Shown one piece after another: positions 1-6,401 of a DNA stretch of 10,983 nt. The stretch is from Prolixibacteraceae bacterium (GTDB taxonomy: Bacteria; Bacteroidota; Bacteroidia; Bacteroidales; Prolixibacteraceae): contig JAFGGF010000024.1 of assembly GCA_016930735.1 (NCBI GenBank), positions 1-10,983 of the forward strand. Direction: 5' to 3'. The notes beneath the pieces are model-generated. The model saw only the letters and a program-made list of their open reading frames with translations. It was not told where the DNA came from and made no database searches. The first letter of the stretch is position 1; each line of letters opens with the position of its first letter. Both the position numbers and the translations under genes were made by a program.

Positions 1-269
1 AGCGATCCTGGTACAATCCCTCCTCCCAGCACCCGGTTGAATTCTTCGGTATTTGTTTGAATTCTTGGTATTTTGGCAGCCTCAATATCATCAAGGATCA
101 ATGGTTTCCTGCCTTCAATTGTTACTGATTTTGAAACAGTTTTTTTAGTAGTGGCAACCAGTTCTTCCACATAGGTGTTCCATTCACCACATGAAGGGCA
201 TCTGCCAATCCATTTGGGAGACTGGGCTCCGCAATTCTGGCAGGTAAAAACGGATTTCGATTTACTCAT
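1..269 (-). CDS. radA: DNA repair protein RadA, N-terminal part (runs off left edge)
   Basis: Only the first 89 or so residues are in the window. The ATG is the complement of 267-269 and the protein begins MSKSKSVFTCQNCGAQ. It shows the four-cysteine zinc-binding module that opens RadA proteins, with cysteines at about residues 10, 13, 24 and 27 (CxNC...CPSCGEW), followed by a variable linker. After that comes the IPRIQTNTEEFNRVLGGGIVPGS stretch (split here as IPRIQTNTEEFNRV and LGGGIVPGS) that precedes the RecA-like ATPase core. The Walker A motif and the Lon-like C-terminal domain lie outside the window. Family knowledge: RadA (Sms) is a DnaB-like helicase that promotes branch migration in homologous recombination. 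The start overlaps the end of the upstream rfaE2-like gene by 8 nt, so translational coupling is likely. Confidence 0.93.
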   Translation of the reverse strand, partial: MSKSKSVFTCQNCGAQSPKWIGRCPSCGEWNTYVEELVATTKKTVSKSVTIEGRKPLILDDIEAAKIPRIQTNTEEFNRVLGGGIVPGS

Positions 270-762
270 TGCCCTGATTTTTAATTTTATTTATGATCGA
301 AGTTGTTGAAAATCCAGGAACTAGTTTTATGGTTTCCACTTTTCCTCCATTTGCCAAGACAACATCAAAACCTGCAATTTCTTCAATTGTATAATCTTCG
401 CCTTTTACCAATACATCCGGAAGTATATCAGATATCAGATTGTAAGGGGTTTCCTCAGAAAACAGGACAACAGCATCGACAAATTCAAGTGATGCCAGCA
501 GGATGGCTCTTGATTCTTCATTGATAAACGGACGTGACTGCCCTTTCAGGATTTTCACCGATTCGTCTGAATTCAGTCCGATAACCAAACGATTGCCAAG
601 ATCGGCTGTTTCAGAAAGGTATTCGATGTGCCCCCGGTGAAGAATGTCAAAACATCCATTCGTAAAAACAATGATTTCCTTATTTTTTTTCCAGGCATTC
701 AGAATTTTGAAGAAGGATTGATAATCAGGATATATTTTTGCTTTTATTTTTTCGAAGCGCAT
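262..762 (-). CDS. rfaE2: RfaE2-type D-glycero-beta-D-manno-heptose 1-phosphate adenylyltransferase
   Basis: A 166-residue single-domain nucleotidyltransferase. The cytidylyltransferase signature is clear: FTNGCFDILHRGHIEYL at about 33-49, with the HxGH nucleotide-binding motif at 42-45. IGLNSDESVK at about 61-70 follows. A KGEDYT segment at about 120-125 and a C-terminal FSTTSII motif at 151-157 match the ISTT-type loop that contacts nucleotide. The length and motifs fit the stand-alone C-terminal half of HldE, which adenylates heptose-1-phosphate to ADP-heptose for lipopolysaccharide core. The kinase half is not in the window. The gene lies between the panD terminator and radA, and its last 8 nt overlap radA. 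I found no clear TAnnTTTG promoter in the 80-nt gap upstream, so read-through from panCD is possible. The exact sugar substrate is inferred from the family; related small cytidylyltransferases share the HxGH motif. Confidence 0.85.
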   Translation of the reverse strand: MRFEKIKAKIYPDYQSFFKILNAWKKNKEIIVFTNGCFDILHRGHIEYLSETADLGNRLVIGLNSDESVKILKGQSRPFINEESRAILLASLEFVDAVVLFSEETPYNLISDILPDVLVKGEDYTIEEIAGFDVVLANGGKVETIKLVPGFSTTSIINKIKNQGNE

Positions 763-787
763 TGGAACTGTATTTTGATATAAAAAT

Positions 788-819
788 AAAAAAACCTCAC
801 GGGAAATTATCCCATGAGG
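788..819 (-). terminator. Rho-independent terminator after panD
   Basis: A 9-bp stem (795-803 with 811-819) and a 7-nt loop lie 23 nt downstream of the panD stop. On the minus strand the hairpin is followed at once by seven T residues (788-794). The one non-Watson-Crick position (800/814) is a G-U wobble in minus-strand RNA but a C-A mismatch in plus-strand RNA, which supports the minus orientation. It separates panCD from the rfaE2-radA pair. Confidence 0.85.
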
Positions 820-842
820 CAGAATTATTCAGATTAAAGATT

Positions 843-1193
843 TTAAACGATTTTATTTGTTTCAATATCAGGGAAGACCAGACTTGGTTTGAATGATTTA
901 GCTTCTTCAAAATCCATCAATGCATACGAAATGATTATAACCACATCGCCAACAGCTGCTTTTCTGGCGGCCGGGCCATTGAGGCAAACAGTCCCTGAAC
1001 CTCTCTCTCCTTTAATAACATAAGTTTCAAGTCGTTCCCCGTTGTTGATATTAACAACCTGTACCTTTTCGTTTTCAATCAGATTGGCGGCATCCATCAG
1101 GTCTTCGTCAATGGTAATACTGCCAACATATTGTAAATTTGCCTCTGTTATTGTTACTTTATGTATTTTTGATTTACATATCTCAATTTGCAT
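843..1193 (-). CDS. panD: Aspartate 1-decarboxylase (PanD) precursor
   Basis: A 116-residue protein with the usual length and sequence pattern of bacterial PanD. The self-processing site is Gly24-Ser25 (QYVGSITID): cleavage there turns Ser25 into the pyruvoyl cofactor. Lys9 (KSKIH), Arg54 and Tyr58 (GERLETY), the residues linked to substrate binding and processing, are in the expected places, and NGPAARKAAVGD at about 72-83 is the second conserved block. The enzyme decarboxylates L-aspartate to beta-alanine in the cytoplasm, feeding PanC, the gene just upstream (21-nt gap). The ATG is preceded by a purine-rich AGAAAGGGAAAGGAAA, one of the few good ribosome-binding sites in the window. The operon ends at the hairpin at 788-819. 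Confidence 0.97.
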   Translation of the reverse strand: MQIEICKSKIHKVTITEANLQYVGSITIDEDLMDAANLIENEKVQVVNINNGERLETYVIKGERGSGTVCLNGPAARKAAVGDVVIIISYALMDFEEAKSFKPSLVFPDIETNKIV

Positions 1194-1214
1194 GGCTTTT
1201 CCTTTCCCTTTCTG

Positions 1215-2051
1215 TTAAAAAACAATGTTATCAATTAATCTTACACCTCCGCAAAAAACTGCAATACATCCGACTTTTGTTGATGGTTCATCCCAGTTGT
1301 TCACTGGCAATAAGTTTTCGTTATCCACTATTTCAAAGTATTCAACATCCAGCATACTGCTTTTGTTGATAGTTTCTGTTACCCATTCGGTGAGTTCCTG
1401 TACGTTTTTATGATGGATCAGGTTTCTTGCTTTATTTAAAGTTGCAAAGATAAGAGCTGCTTCATTTCGCTGGTCAACTGTCAGAAGTCGGTTTCGGGAA
1501 CTCATTGCCAGCCCGTCGAATTCCCTGATAATGGGGCAGGGAACAATTTCAACCTCCAGTTTCATTTTTTTTACCAGGGCTTTGATTACTGCCAGTTGTT
1601 GAAAATCTTTTAACCCAAAATACGCTTTTGAGGATTTTACGGCATCAAAAAGTTTACTGACGATCTGAGCTACTCCGTTAAAGTGCCCGGGACGGTGTTT
1701 CCCTTCCATCACTTTTTCAAGATGCCCGAAATCAAAAATCCTGTTATCAGGCTCAGGGTACATTTCATCAGCTTCGGGAGAAAATACAATGTCGCATTTA
1801 ACTGTTTTCAGCAACTTCAAATCCGAATCCAGGTCACGCGGGTATCTTTCCAGGTCTTTTTTATCGTTAAACTGAGTAGGATTGACAAAAATACTGACTA
1901 CAACAACATCGTTTTCTTCCGATGCAGCTTCTACAAGTGAGAGGTGCCCTTTATGAAGTGCACCCATGGTTGGAACAAATCCAACCGAAGGATTTCCACC
2001 CCGGTTTATAAGTAATTGCTGAAGTCTTGATTTTGTTTTTACAACTTCCAT
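1215..2051 (-). CDS. panC: Pantothenate synthetase (pantoate--beta-alanine ligase)
   Basis: A 278-residue protein starting MEVVKTKSRLQQLL. Conserved blocks, numbered from this start, are: VPTMGALHKGH with the HxGH ATP-binding motif at 33-36, FVNPTQF at 55-61, the KHRPGHFNGV pantoate/ATP region at about 118-127, FGLKDFQQ at about 145-152, and the KMSKS-like MSSRNR at 183-188. It condenses pantoate with beta-alanine using ATP through a pantoyl-adenylate intermediate. A longer in-frame reading exists from a TTG at 2102, but the extra 17 residues match nothing in the family, which starts just before this ME. The promoter candidate at 2071-2102 also lies inside the extension. panD follows after 21 nt on the same strand, so the pair is probably one transcript. 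The glycogen-synthase-like gene is divergent. Confidence 0.96.
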   Translation of the reverse strand: MEVVKTKSRLQQLLINRGGNPSVGFVPTMGALHKGHLSLVEAASEENDVVVVSIFVNPTQFNDKKDLERYPRDLDSDLKLLKTVKCDIVFSPEADEMYPEPDNRIFDFGHLEKVMEGKHRPGHFNGVAQIVSKLFDAVKSSKAYFGLKDFQQLAVIKALVKKMKLEVEIVPCPIIREFDGLAMSSRNRLLTVDQRNEAALIFATLNKARNLIHHKNVQELTEWVTETINKSSMLDVEYFEIVDNENLLPVNNWDEPSTKVGCIAVFCGGVRLIDNIVF

Positions 2052-2070
2052 ACATCTGAAATTCAAAGTG

Positions 2071-2102
2071 CAAAGTAAATAAATATATTCCCAAATTACC
2101 AA
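2071..2102 (-). promoter_or_regulatory. Possible Bacteroidota-type promoter of panCD
   Basis: On the minus strand TACTTTG (2077 down to 2071) resembles the TAnnTTTG -7 box but is one base short. A TTG lies about 22 nt upstream (2102-2100). The position, 20 nt before the panC ATG, is plausible. The match is imperfect, so this is only a candidate. Confidence 0.3.
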
Positions 2103-2223
2103 GTAAAAAAATTATTAAGATACCCTGAATCGGGCTAAGTCACTAAAATTGAATTCCGGTGAGCGCATTCCCCGAAGCCCAGCTACATGATAAACGAACC
2201 AAGGCAATAATGAAGTTCTAAAT

Positions 2224-2257
2224 GGAATCGCCCGCCTGCCTGTCAGGCATGGATTCC
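2224..2257. repeat. Imperfect GC-rich inverted repeat (possible decayed REP-like element)
   Basis: The outer arms GGAATC (2224-2229) and GATTCC (2252-2257) pair perfectly. Inside them GCCTG (2234-2238) pairs with CAGGC (2244-2248) around a 5-nt loop, with a small asymmetric internal loop (2230-2233 against 2249-2251). GCCTG also occurs again at 2238-2242, so an alternative fold exists. There is no T-run on either side, so it is not a standard terminator. GC-rich CCTGCC-type palindromes are common dispersed repeats in this phylum, but repetition cannot be tested from one window. Confidence 0.45.
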
Positions 2258-2279
2258 TTATCAGCTTTACTGCGAGTAG

Positions 2280-2311
2280 TTTCAATATTAGTTATATTTT
2301 TATTACTTTTG
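2280..2311 (+). promoter_or_regulatory. Bacteroidota sigma-ABfr-type promoter of the GT5 gene
   Basis: TACTTTTG at 2304-2311 is an exact TAnnTTTG -7 box. TTTC at 2280-2283, 20 nt upstream, fits the -33 TTTG element with one mismatch. Transcription would start around 2316-2320, leaving a leader of about 25 nt before the ATG at 2345. This favours that ATG over the in-frame ATG at 2222, which lies upstream of the promoter. Confidence 0.6.
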
Positions 2312-2344
2312 CAAAGTTTAATCAACGGTAGGTTAAAGAGTCTG

Positions 2345-3151
2345 ATGGAAAAAAAGAAAATCCTGTTTATTTCACAAGAAATTACACCCTATTTACCCGA
2401 ATCGAACATGTCGGAAATTTCGAGGTATCTTCCGCAGGGTGTTCAGGAAAGGGAAAGGGAAATCAGGACATTTATGCCCAGATATGGTTGTGTAAACGAA
2501 CGGCGCAACCAATTGCACGAAGTAATCCGTCTTTCGGGAATGAATCTGGTTATTAATGATACCGACCATCCTTTGATTATTAAAGTTGCATCGATACAGG
2601 CTGCAAGGATGCAGGTTTATTTTATTGACAACGAGGACTATTTCCACCGGAAAGCAGTATATAAGGATAAGCATGGGAAGGAATTTGAAGATAACGATGA
2701 ACGTATCATATTTTTTGCCCGTGGTGTTCTTGAAACTGTTATTAAACTCAGGTGGGCCCCCGATATTATTCATTGCCATGGGTGGTTGTCGGCTCTGGTT
2801 CCGGTTTATATTAAAAAATATTACAACGACGATCCCCTGTTTGTACAATCAAAAGTGGTTTATTCCGTTTATGATGATGAATTTAAAAACAACCTGAATG
2901 CTGATTTTAAAGACAAGTTGCTGGTTGAGGGGATTATTCCTGAAGATGTAGAAATTTTAAAGGAACCTAATTATATAAATTTAAGTAAACTGGCTATCGA
3001 TAATTCTGATGCTGTAATAAAAGGAAGTAAAACAATAAACAAGGAAATTGACCAATATATTCGGAAATCCCCAGGCAAATTATTTTTAGACTATCAACCT
3101 AAGGAAACCTATATTGAAACCTATAATGAATTTTATGATAAAGTCGTTTAG
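2345..3151 (+). CDS. Stand-alone glycogen/starch synthase N-terminal (GT5) domain protein
   Basis: A 268-residue protein starting MEKKKILFISQEITPYLPES. It matches the catalytic N-terminal (GT5) domain of glycogen synthase in outline: an opening beta-strand with ISQE in place of ASE, FMPRYG at about 43-48 (usual LPRYG), and PDIIHCHGWLSALVPVYIK at about 139-157 (usual HAHDW). The second Rossmann domain that binds ADP-glucose is absent; full glycogen synthases are about 480 residues. The N-terminal KTGGLxD loop, which binds the nucleotide sugar, is replaced by PESNMSE at about 18-24. The protein may therefore not be a functional glucosyltransferase. A similar short form is annotated as glycogen synthase in many Bacteroidota, usually beside panC, so it looks like a conserved protein and not a fresh truncation. 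It is followed after 37 nt by the DUF4270 lipoprotein gene. Activity is unknown. Confidence 0.85.
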   Translation: MEKKKILFISQEITPYLPESNMSEISRYLPQGVQEREREIRTFMPRYGCVNERRNQLHEVIRLSGMNLVINDTDHPLIIKVASIQAARMQVYFIDNEDYFHRKAVYKDKHGKEFEDNDERIIFFARGVLETVIKLRWAPDIIHCHGWLSALVPVYIKKYYNDDPLFVQSKVVYSVYDDEFKNNLNADFKDKLLVEGIIPEDVEILKEPNYINLSKLAIDNSDAVIKGSKTINKEIDQYIRKSPGKLFLDYQPKETYIETYNEFYDKVV

Positions 3152-3188
3152 GTTTAATTTGCAAATTTAATACGGTTTAGTGAAAACA

Positions 3189-4520
3189 ATGGAAAACAGG
3201 ATGAAGCATGTATTAATTGCTGTTATCATAGGATTATTTGTAACAGCTTGTGACGACCCGGGTGAATTAGGGATGGAATTGCTACCCAACACCGACTTAA
3301 TTAGTGTAAATAGTTTAGTAGATGCTAATAATTCAGCATTCACTTACTTAGAAGATTCGCTGAGGACCGACGAAACCAGTAAAAACCTTTTGGGAAGTAT
3401 TATTGACCCGGTGTTTGGTAAAACAACCATTGATATGGCTTGCCAGTACAGGTTGACCTATTATCCCGATTTTCAGGAAGATGCAGTTGCAGATTCAATT
3501 TTCCTGTATCTTTTTTACAAGGATTTTTATGGCGATACAATTACTCCTCAACATTTAAAAATTTATGAGTTGGATCAGCCTCTTTCCGATACTGAAAAAT
3601 ATTATCAGGATGAGGACCTGTCATCATATAAGAAAGATAATGTTCTGGCAGAATATGAATTTATCCCGAAACGTACAGTTACAGTTGATTCTACTTCCGG
3701 CAAACTGGACACGTTGTATCAAACCCTTAAAATCCCTCTTGATATGGAACTGGCTGAACGGTTTATTTCAGCAGATTCGACTCAAATCTGGGATATAGAA
3801 TCTTATTTTGATTTTTTTAAAGGATTGTATTTTGGAGTTGAGGATGTTGACCAGAACGGAACAATTATTACGATGGAAATGCTTTCGAACGATTATGTAA
3901 ATGGTTCGGCTGTATTAATTTATTATCATGAAACCAATGCTGAAACCGGTGAACAGGATACGTTATCAGTGCCGTTGGTTGTGTCCAGCCTTGATGTCCG
4001 TGTAAATAGCTATAAGCATGAATATTCGGGATCGCAGATTAACGGATTGATAGACAATGAACAGATTGTTTCTGAAAACCTTTATATACAATCGACAGGA
4101 GGTTTAAGGTCAAAAATCTATATTCCAGGGCTGGATTTTTGGAAAGATTCTGTGAATATTGCAATTAATAAAGCTGAATTGGTTTTTCAGGTTGATACAA
4201 TTGCTTCTGATATTTTGAATTTTGAACCGCCTGCCCGATTACTGCTTACATTTATTAATGATGACGGTCAGGAATACCTTCCTGTGGATTACAGCTTCAG
4301 TACCACATATTACGGAGGCACGCTTGAAACTTCTGATTATACATACCGGTTCAATATTGCACAGCAAATGCAAAGAATAATTAAGGGAGAATTTGGTAAC
4401 AATGGTTTTTACCTTGGTACTGCAAATAAAAATTCTGAGTTCAGAAGAGTTGTCTTAAAAGGATCGGGAGAAGCCGGCGGTATTAAGCTTAATATTGCAT
4501 ATTCCAAAGTACTTCAATAA
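3189..4520 (+). CDS. DUF4270 family lipoprotein
   Basis: A 443-residue protein counted from the ATG at 3189; an in-frame GTG at 3180 and ATG at 3201 are also possible starts. It begins with a short basic region, a hydrophobic stretch and a lipobox ending VTAC, so the mature protein should be lipid-anchored at Cys21. The residues after the cysteine are DDPGELG. Acidic residues at this place resemble the surface-export signal known for some Bacteroidota lipoproteins, so exposure on the outer face is possible. The rest is a beta-rich secreted protein with no enzymatic motif that I recognise. Early ELGMELLPNTD and late YSFSTTYYGGTLETSDYTYRF (here YSFSTTYYGG then TLETSDYTYRF) segments fit the DUF4270 family, which is confined largely to this phylum and has no settled function. 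It sits between the GT5-like gene (37-nt gap) and glmS (26-nt gap) on the same strand, probably in one operon. Confidence 0.8.
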   Translation: MENRMKHVLIAVIIGLFVTACDDPGELGMELLPNTDLISVNSLVDANNSAFTYLEDSLRTDETSKNLLGSIIDPVFGKTTIDMACQYRLTYYPDFQEDAVADSIFLYLFYKDFYGDTITPQHLKIYELDQPLSDTEKYYQDEDLSSYKKDNVLAEYEFIPKRTVTVDSTSGKLDTLYQTLKIPLDMELAERFISADSTQIWDIESYFDFFKGLYFGVEDVDQNGTIITMEMLSNDYVNGSAVLIYYHETNAETGEQDTLSVPLVVSSLDVRVNSYKHEYSGSQINGLIDNEQIVSENLYIQSTGGLRSKIYIPGLDFWKDSVNIAINKAELVFQVDTIASDILNFEPPARLLLTFINDDGQEYLPVDYSFSTTYYGGTLETSDYTYRFNIAQQMQRIIKGEFGNNGFYLGTANKNSEFRRVVLKGSGEAGGIKLNIAYSKVLQ

Positions 4521-4546
4521 GATTAAAAATCCCGAAACAATTAAAT

Positions 4547-6385
4547 ATGTGTGGAATAGTAGGTTACATCGGGAATAAGAATGTTTATCCTGTTTTGATT
4601 AACGGTTTAAAAAAGCTTGAATACCGTGGTTACGATTCTGCAGGAATAGCATTATGCAACAACGGAATACATGTTTATAAACAAAAAGGGAAAGTAAGCG
4701 ACCTTGAAGCTTTTATAGCTGATAAGGAAATAAACGGAAATATTGGTATCGGGCATACAAGATGGGCAACTCATGGCGAACCCAACGATATTAATGCACA
4801 TCCGCATTCTTCAATGAATAATAAATTTTCGCTGGTTCATAACGGGATCGTTGAAAATTATGCCGACCTGAAAAACGACCTTATTAAAAAAGGTTTTACA
4901 TTTTTATCGGATACCGACACGGAAGTATTGGCAAACCTGATTGAATATTTTTATGAACAGGATGAAGAAGTTACGGCAGAATACGCAGTCAGGCTGGCAC
5001 TTTCAAGGGTTGTGGGAGCTTATGGAATTGTTGTAATTTCGCATGATGAACAAAATAAACTGATTGCAGCCCGTAAAGGAAGCCCCCTTGTTATCGGTAT
5101 CGGGAAAGGGGAATACTATGTGGCTTCAGATGCCGGTCCGATTGTGGAATTTACTGAACATGTTGTTTACCTCAACGACTATGATATTGCCATAATTGAA
5201 AAAGACAGTTTTACATTACGGAATATTGAAAACAATCCGGTTTCGGTAAAAATTCAGCAACTGAACCTGGAGATCGGTGAATTGGACAAGGGTGAATTTG
5301 AGCATTTTATGCTGAAAGAAATTTTTGAGCAACCCAAAACAATTGCCGATACATTCAGGGGACGGCTCAGGCCCGGGCAGCACGATATTGTACTGGGTGG
5401 CCTGATTGATGTACTCCCTCAGATAGTTAATGCAGAAAGGATCATTATTATAGGTTGTGGCACTTCGTGGCATGCTGCGCTTATCGGTGAGTATTTGATT
5501 GAAGAATATGCACGGATACCTGTTGAAGTTGAATATGCTTCTGAATTCAGGTACAGGAATCCGATTCTTTCAGAAAAAGATGTTGTTATTGCTATCAGTC
5601 AGAGTGGAGAAACAGCCGATACCATTGCAGCTCTTAATATGGCAAAGGAAAAAGGAGCATTATTACTGGGTATCTGCAATGTTGTTGGTTCAACTATCTC
5701 GCGTGAAACAAGGGCAGGTGTATATACCCATGCAGGAATTGAAATCGGGGTAGCTTCAACCAAGGCATTTTCGGCACAAGTTACTGTTTTAACCATGCTG
5801 GCATTAAAAATTGCATGGGAGAAAAATACAATTTCCGAAGATCTGTATTCAACTCTGATTAAAGAATTATCTGCAATTCCTGAAAATGCCCGTACAATAT
5901 TGATGAACCATCCTCATATTAAAGAAGTTGCTGAAAAATACAAAAACGCTGTAAATGCCCTTTACCTGGGGCGGGGCTACCTTTTCCCGGTTGCCCTTGA
6001 AGGTGCTTTGAAACTGAAAGAAATTTCATATATCCATGCCGAAGGTTACGCTGCCGGCGAGATGAAACACGGCCCCATTGCACTGATCGACGATAACCTG
6101 CCTGTTATTGTTGTTGCCCCTCAGGATAATTATTACGAGAAAATTGTCAGTAACATTCAGGAAGTTAAAGCCCGCAAAGGAAATATTATTGCGGTTATTA
6201 CCGAAGGTGATAAACGGCTCAGGGAAATGGTTGAAGATGTATTGGAAATTCCGAAATCACATCCCGCTGTTGCACCGTTGCTGGCTGTAATACCGCTCCA
6301 GTTACTGGCTTATCATATTGCCATCCTGCGTGGTTGTAATGTCGACCAGCCAAGGAATCTGGCAAAATCAGTTACGGTGGAGTGA
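4547..6385 (+). CDS. glmS: Glutamine--fructose-6-phosphate aminotransferase (isomerizing)
   Basis: A 612-residue full-length GlmS (E. coli has 609). Cys2 of MCGIVGYIG is the N-terminal nucleophile of the glutaminase domain, exposed after Met removal. TRWATHGEPN (71-80), HNGIVENY (98-105) and SDTDTE (121-126) are the glutamine-site motifs. The isomerase half has two SIS domains. The first has GCGTSWHA (303-310) and SQSGETADT (351-359). The second has ALEGALKLKE (483-492) with Glu485, Lys489 and Glu492, followed by KHGP with His508. The C-terminal tail QPRNLAKSVTVE carries Lys607, which forms the sugar imine. It makes glucosamine-6-phosphate from fructose-6-phosphate and glutamine, the first step to UDP-GlcNAc for peptidoglycan and lipid A. 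The 26-nt upstream gap holds no glmS ribozyme. It converges with the DUF4252 gene, 16 nt away. Confidence 0.98.
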   Translation: MCGIVGYIGNKNVYPVLINGLKKLEYRGYDSAGIALCNNGIHVYKQKGKVSDLEAFIADKEINGNIGIGHTRWATHGEPNDINAHPHSSMNNKFSLVHNGIVENYADLKNDLIKKGFTFLSDTDTEVLANLIEYFYEQDEEVTAEYAVRLALSRVVGAYGIVVISHDEQNKLIAARKGSPLVIGIGKGEYYVASDAGPIVEFTEHVVYLNDYDIAIIEKDSFTLRNIENNPVSVKIQQLNLEIGELDKGEFEHFMLKEIFEQPKTIADTFRGRLRPGQHDIVLGGLIDVLPQIVNAERIIIIGCGTSWHAALIGEYLIEEYARIPVEVEYASEFRYRNPILSEKDVVIAISQSGETADTIAALNMAKEKGALLLGICNVVGSTISRETRAGVYTHAGIEIGVASTKAFSAQVTVLTMLALKIAWEKNTISEDLYSTLIKELSAIPENARTILMNHPHIKEVAEKYKNAVNALYLGRGYLFPVALEGALKLKEISYIHAEGYAAGEMKHGPIALIDDNLPVIVVAPQDNYYEKIVSNIQEVKARKGNIIAVITEGDKRLREMVEDVLEIPKSHPAVAPLLAVIPLQLLAYHIAILRGCNVDQPRNLAKSVTVE

Positions 6386-6401
6386 GTAAGTATTTTTAAA
6401 A

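Larger units (their letters stand above)
2052..2344. other. Divergent intergenic region between panC and the GT5 gene
   Basis: This 293-nt gap holds the outward promoter candidates near each end and a GC-rich central part (about 2120-2280) that differs from the AT-rich flanks. The centre contains an imperfect hairpin (2224-2257). The plus-strand reading from 2222 that would extend the GT5 protein by 41 residues gives an unrelated hydrophobic leader, and I reject it as coding. I see no RNA gene here. Confidence 0.6.

Noticed and set aside
1683..1940. Open frames antisense to panC and, elsewhere, antisense to glmS, dusB and the GT5 gene
   Set aside because: They are mirror frames of strongly conserved genes, lack family features and lack start signals.
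2052..2102. 17-residue extension of PanC from a TTG codon
   Set aside because: Unlike any PanC N-terminus and overlapping the probable promoter; the ATG at 2051 fits the family.
2222..2344. N-terminal extension of the GT5 protein with a hydrophobic, membrane-like segment
   Set aside because: It lies upstream of or across the best promoter, overlaps the hairpin, and the family begins at the MEKKKILFIS start. The hydrophobic run is an artefact of the AT-rich promoter region.
4521..4546. glmS ribozyme upstream of glmS
   Set aside because: The gap is only 26 nt and lacks the needed structure; the ribozyme is known mainly from Gram-positive bacteria.
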